Positions 61,113 through 64,000 of a DNA stretch of 64,000 nucleotides are shown piece by piece. The DNA is from Cardiocondyla obscurior (lineage: Eukaryota; Arthropoda; Insecta; Hymenoptera; Formicidae). The first letter of the stretch is position 1; the number at the start of each line of letters is the position of its first letter. The DNA lies in assembly GCF_019399895.1 (NCBI RefSeq), contig NC_091864.1, positions 6,984,001 to 7,048,000 of the forward strand. Direction: 5' to 3'. The position numbers were made by a program, and so were the translations under genes. The notes below the pieces were generated by a model. The model saw nothing but the letters and a program-made list of their open reading frames with translations. It ran no database searches and was not told where the DNA came from.

Positions 61113-61241
61113 TTATTTTCTCGTGATGCCCAGATACGAAGCAATGTCGTTAATATTTTCAAAGAAGATTCGATAAGCTTGCTCCCTGTCGTAGTGCTCC
61201 TGTACCAATCCCGGTTTCACCGGATGCTCCTCCACCCATCG
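61113..61241 (-). CDS. Orphan terminal exon of an unidentified gene
   Basis: On the minus strand an acceptor (GTACTATAG) is followed by 42 codons and a TAA. The frame reads RWVEEHPVKPGLVQEHYDRE and then QAYRIFFENINDIASYLGIT, which has the look of a folded domain end rather than chance. No matching upstream exon was found between it and the peroxidase, so it may be an alternative 3' end of the peroxidase gene or the tail of a gene whose other exons are outside the window. Function not recognised. Confidence 0.35.
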   Translation of the reverse strand, partial: RWVEEHPVKPGLVQEHYDREQAYRIFFENINDIASYLGITRK

Positions 61242-62419
61242 CTATAGTACAATAGGTAATTGTAGGTACTGACTTGGTGCGTGGCAGTCGGCGGGGAAAT
61301 GTGGAGTTAGAACGATAATGCGAAGAGATACCGCGGGTTCGTTAACGAACGCGTCCCGATTTTGAAAGCTGTGTCCGAGCACGCGATACTTTACCTGCTA
61401 CCAGTACTCGGTACCGGCGGGGGAGGGTGGGCGAAATTGTCTGTGACGTGATCTCGTCTGATATTAAACACGTGAATTTATTCGTGACGGTTCCGAGCAG
61501 GCAAAATGCATGAACAGAGTTGCGTGAAATGTATAAAGCAGAACGATGAGGGGTTTTAATGTTCGAATTGTTATATTTAAAAAAGAATGGCACTTACATA
61601 ATTTTGTGTATGAGTGAGCAATTATTCCGAACGAGGTTGCAGAAATTTTAGCTTACAGAAATACACCATTCGCAATTGTAATCGAGTACATGGTCAAATA
61701 ATCGCGCTTCGTATCGAATGCATGAAGAGAGTTTTAATATTGATGGAGAAATTAAGAGACATTTATTTCACGAGGAATATGTATATGTACGGGATATTCG
61801 AAGTAACATATTGCTCCCGAAAACTACGAATAAAAAAAATCAGAACCGACAGTTTTATAAAACAATATATAACTGTTCGTCTTTGATTTTAATTTTTTAT
61901 CCACAGCTTTCAGAAGCGACGTGTTGTTTCGGGACGTCCTGTATATGTATACTGCAAAGACTAGATATTAAACACTGTTAAATAATTATATAGGTGTTCG
62001 CGAAATGCTAAAGAAATGAAAGATGTAGTTACGTGCGAGAGATGGCTCGGTAAAAAATAATCGTGAGTAATTATCAAAAGTTAAATAGTAAAAAATGGGA
62101 AGATGTTAAATAAATACTTTGAAAACAATGACTTTTGCGGTAAAGCCATCTCGGGGGAAAAAAGTTTATGAACCACTTGAGACTCGAGTGTATGACTGAC
62201 ACTGGCCAACATTGTGTACGTTGCACTAAGATTTAATTACTTCAACTTAAGCGTGACTTGACGCGCCTGTTTGCTCTACTTAAACACGTGCGTGTCTATA
62301 GGGGTGGTCGTGTATTAATAGTGCCTAAGGGTTGGGCTTCTTGGCTCGGTTGGTTACGAGGTGGTGTTCGCCTAGGGGTCACTCTGTTTATGTCTAGATT
62401 GGTGGAAACAGATCCTCCT
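61242..62419. other. Gap between orphan exon and peroxidase stop
   Basis: AT-rich with a GC-richer part at 61.26-61.45 kb. A minus-strand donor-like AGCAG|GTAAAG at about 61390 has no in-frame exon compatible with the exon at 61241. Nothing else recognised. Confidence 0.4.
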
Positions 62420-64000
62420 TTATTTCCCCAACTGCCCGTACGGGTCTGCTAGATTACTCACGTATTGCGAAGCGTGACTCGTCGCCGGGAATTCGGCCCA
62501 TTTCGACAAGTCGATGCTAGGTAGAATGCCACTGCGACACGGAACTCGAGGATTTCTGTGAGAATAATAGAGACACGGTTGCAGCTCAGTTGAAATTAAT
62601 TATTCGTTACGGGTGAAATTAATTTTAATAAAATAGAGAATGCCATTGATTCGATTAGGCGGAACTTATTTTTAAATATTTCAATCGATTACTGTCTATC
62701 ACTATCGTAGAAATCGTGTCTGCACTTACATCTCGTGATCGGGCAGGACCATCGGATAGATTTGTATCGAATCGATAAGATCGGTATTGTCACAGATCAC
62801 TCTGGCGAGCTTAGTCTTTCGGATCTCGTTCAATTGCTCTAGAAAAGTGAAAGCGAAAGCGTAACTTTAGAGGGTTACCGCTTCGTCGCATGTTCGAACG
62901 GTTGTCGCGAGTCCTTGGTTCCCACCGGGAACAGAATTCGAAAGGGTCTCACCGAGAGTGAAGGACGACGGCTGGTTCGGTAGCTCGTACCAGAATCTGT
63001 CGCCGCGGCGCGAATGACTGAACTGCGTGGCAATCAGACAGGCGAAGGTTGGCCCGAGCATGCTACCCGGAAGCGGCCTTTCGGATACTCCGCCCGACCA
63101 TAAATCGACATCCGCGGGATGTCTGAAAAAGAAAAAAGAAAGAAAGAAAAAAAAAAGAAAAAGGAAAAAGAAAAAAAAATTGCGGGTTAAGATGAAGCCG
63201 TTATTTCTGAACACGTTATTTTTAGCACGATTGGTCCATTGACTGAGTAATGAGATGTAAAACTTTGATCGATCGGCCTTTCGGTACTTTGAAAGTTCCG
63301 CTGTCGGATTCGTGGCGTGCCATACTTACTCGAAAATAGTGCTATATCGCCTAACGGTTTCATTTGGCATGGATCCGAATAATTCGTCGAAAACGTTCGC
63401 CTCGGGAAGGCCGCAGTACTTTCTATGAACGTAAAACGAAACCAAATTATCGTCGAAAGCAGAAAGTTTTTTTTTTTTATTCGGCGGAAGCATAGATTAA
63501 CGATAACTCACCTGAACTCCATATAGCTTGGTATACCAAACTCGCGGCCGCGTTGCATGTTAAAAGATACCAAATCCAGCCCGAATTTCGCTCCCGCTTT
63601 TTTGAAGAGATGATTCGTCACCTATAAATGATAAATTATGTAGTACGGTGGTGCACTCTAATTTTCCGATTAGTTTTTTTTATACCTCTTGCGTTATCGA
63701 GTCGTCCATAGCTTGAGCAACTTGATTCATCAGACCCATAAAATATTCGTCGAAAACACCGGCACGATACAAATCGTAGGGACGTCTTATCAAATCCGAG
63801 AGTCTCTTCGAAGCTGTAAAGATACATAGAAATAATTTACAATTAGATTTGACGGGTGGGAAAAATTTTTTCTTTTGTACAAAATTATGTATTTTAACGG
63901 AGATAAATTTATAATCGACAGAAGCGATTTTCTTCGCGTCGTGATTTATTTTAGTATTGTATCATTATTACATACTGTCGCTTACCGATAAATTTATGAG
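62420..64000 (-). CDS. Animal heme peroxidase, C-terminal part (partial)
   Basis: Seven exons on the minus strand, all phase-consistent: 63986-64000 (continuing off the window), 63686-63813, 63512-63621, 63330-63422, 62953-63122, 62730-62838 and 62420-62555. The reading includes SKRLSDLIRRPYDLY, DLVSFNMQRGREFGIPSY, KYCGLPEANVFDELFG, DVDLWSGGVSERPLPGS, LGPTF and RVICDNTD, all standard for the C-terminal half of the peroxidase-cyclooxygenase superfamily in insects (chorion peroxidase/Pxd-type). It stops at DPYGQLGK with no IgG, LRR or VWC domain after it, so it is not a full peroxidasin. The catalytic distal His and most heme ligands lie upstream of the window. Such enzymes crosslink tyrosines in eggshell or cuticle, or act in immunity; which applies here cannot be told. 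Confidence 0.93.
63130..63180. repeat. A/G-rich low-complexity tract in peroxidase intron
   Basis: Mixed GAAA and poly-A runs directly adjacent to the acceptor of the exon starting at 63122. On the minus strand this forms the polypyrimidine tract. Confidence 0.85.

Overview
This is a window of an insect nuclear genome, most likely a hymenopteran and plausibly an ant. The window carries an eclosion hormone gene (an insect-specific neurohormone), short GT-AG introns of about 60-120 bases in an AT-rich background, and long CpG-rich intronic and promoter stretches; the order-level assignment is inference. Products below were named by reading spliced exons by eye, with reading phase checked across every junction. 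No database search was run.

Layout. 1-19949 (minus): the 5' part of a gene best read as translation initiation factor eIF4G. It has five common exons in the first 1.5 kb and two alternative first coding exons at 6.3-6.6 kb and 19.7-19.9 kb; nearly everything between is CpG-rich intron and promoter DNA. 21341-22136 (plus): LZIC. 24127-26325 (minus): ZMYND11-type chromatin reader (PHD, bromodomain, PWWP, MYND). 26670-28748 (plus): an intronless seven-helix membrane protein that I cannot name. 30083-30808 (minus): PHOSPHO2-like HAD phosphatase. 32329-36665 (plus): ANKRD13-type ubiquitin-binding ankyrin protein. 37667-37909 (minus): two exons of an unidentified small membrane protein. 37966-39174 (minus): LIN37 of the MuvB/DREAM complex. 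39988-41853 (plus): MINPP1-like histidine phosphatase. 42373-43675 (minus): geminin. 44243-53215 (plus): CEP290, 18 exons. 55458-56966 (minus): eclosion hormone with its promoter. 57404-59890 (minus): an unidentified 828-residue charged protein. 61113-61241 (minus): an orphan terminal exon. 62420-64000 (minus): the C-terminal exons of a heme peroxidase.

Organisation. Genes alternate strands and many are head to head (eIF4G/LZIC, ZMYND11/7TM, PHOSPHO2/ANKRD13, LIN37/MINPP, geminin/CEP290), so several intergenic gaps are probably shared promoters. LIN37 (cell-cycle gene repression), geminin (replication licensing) and CEP290 (centriole and cilium gate) lie within about 15 kb, a loose cell-cycle/centrosome neighbourhood.

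Less ordinary material. There are four copies of an inverted-repeat (MITE-like) element, one of which seems to supply a CEP290 5' splice site. A 366-base tandem duplication inside a CEP290 intron carries a conserved antisense ORF. The 7TM protein, the 828-residue protein and two orphan exon sets are candidates for undescribed genes.
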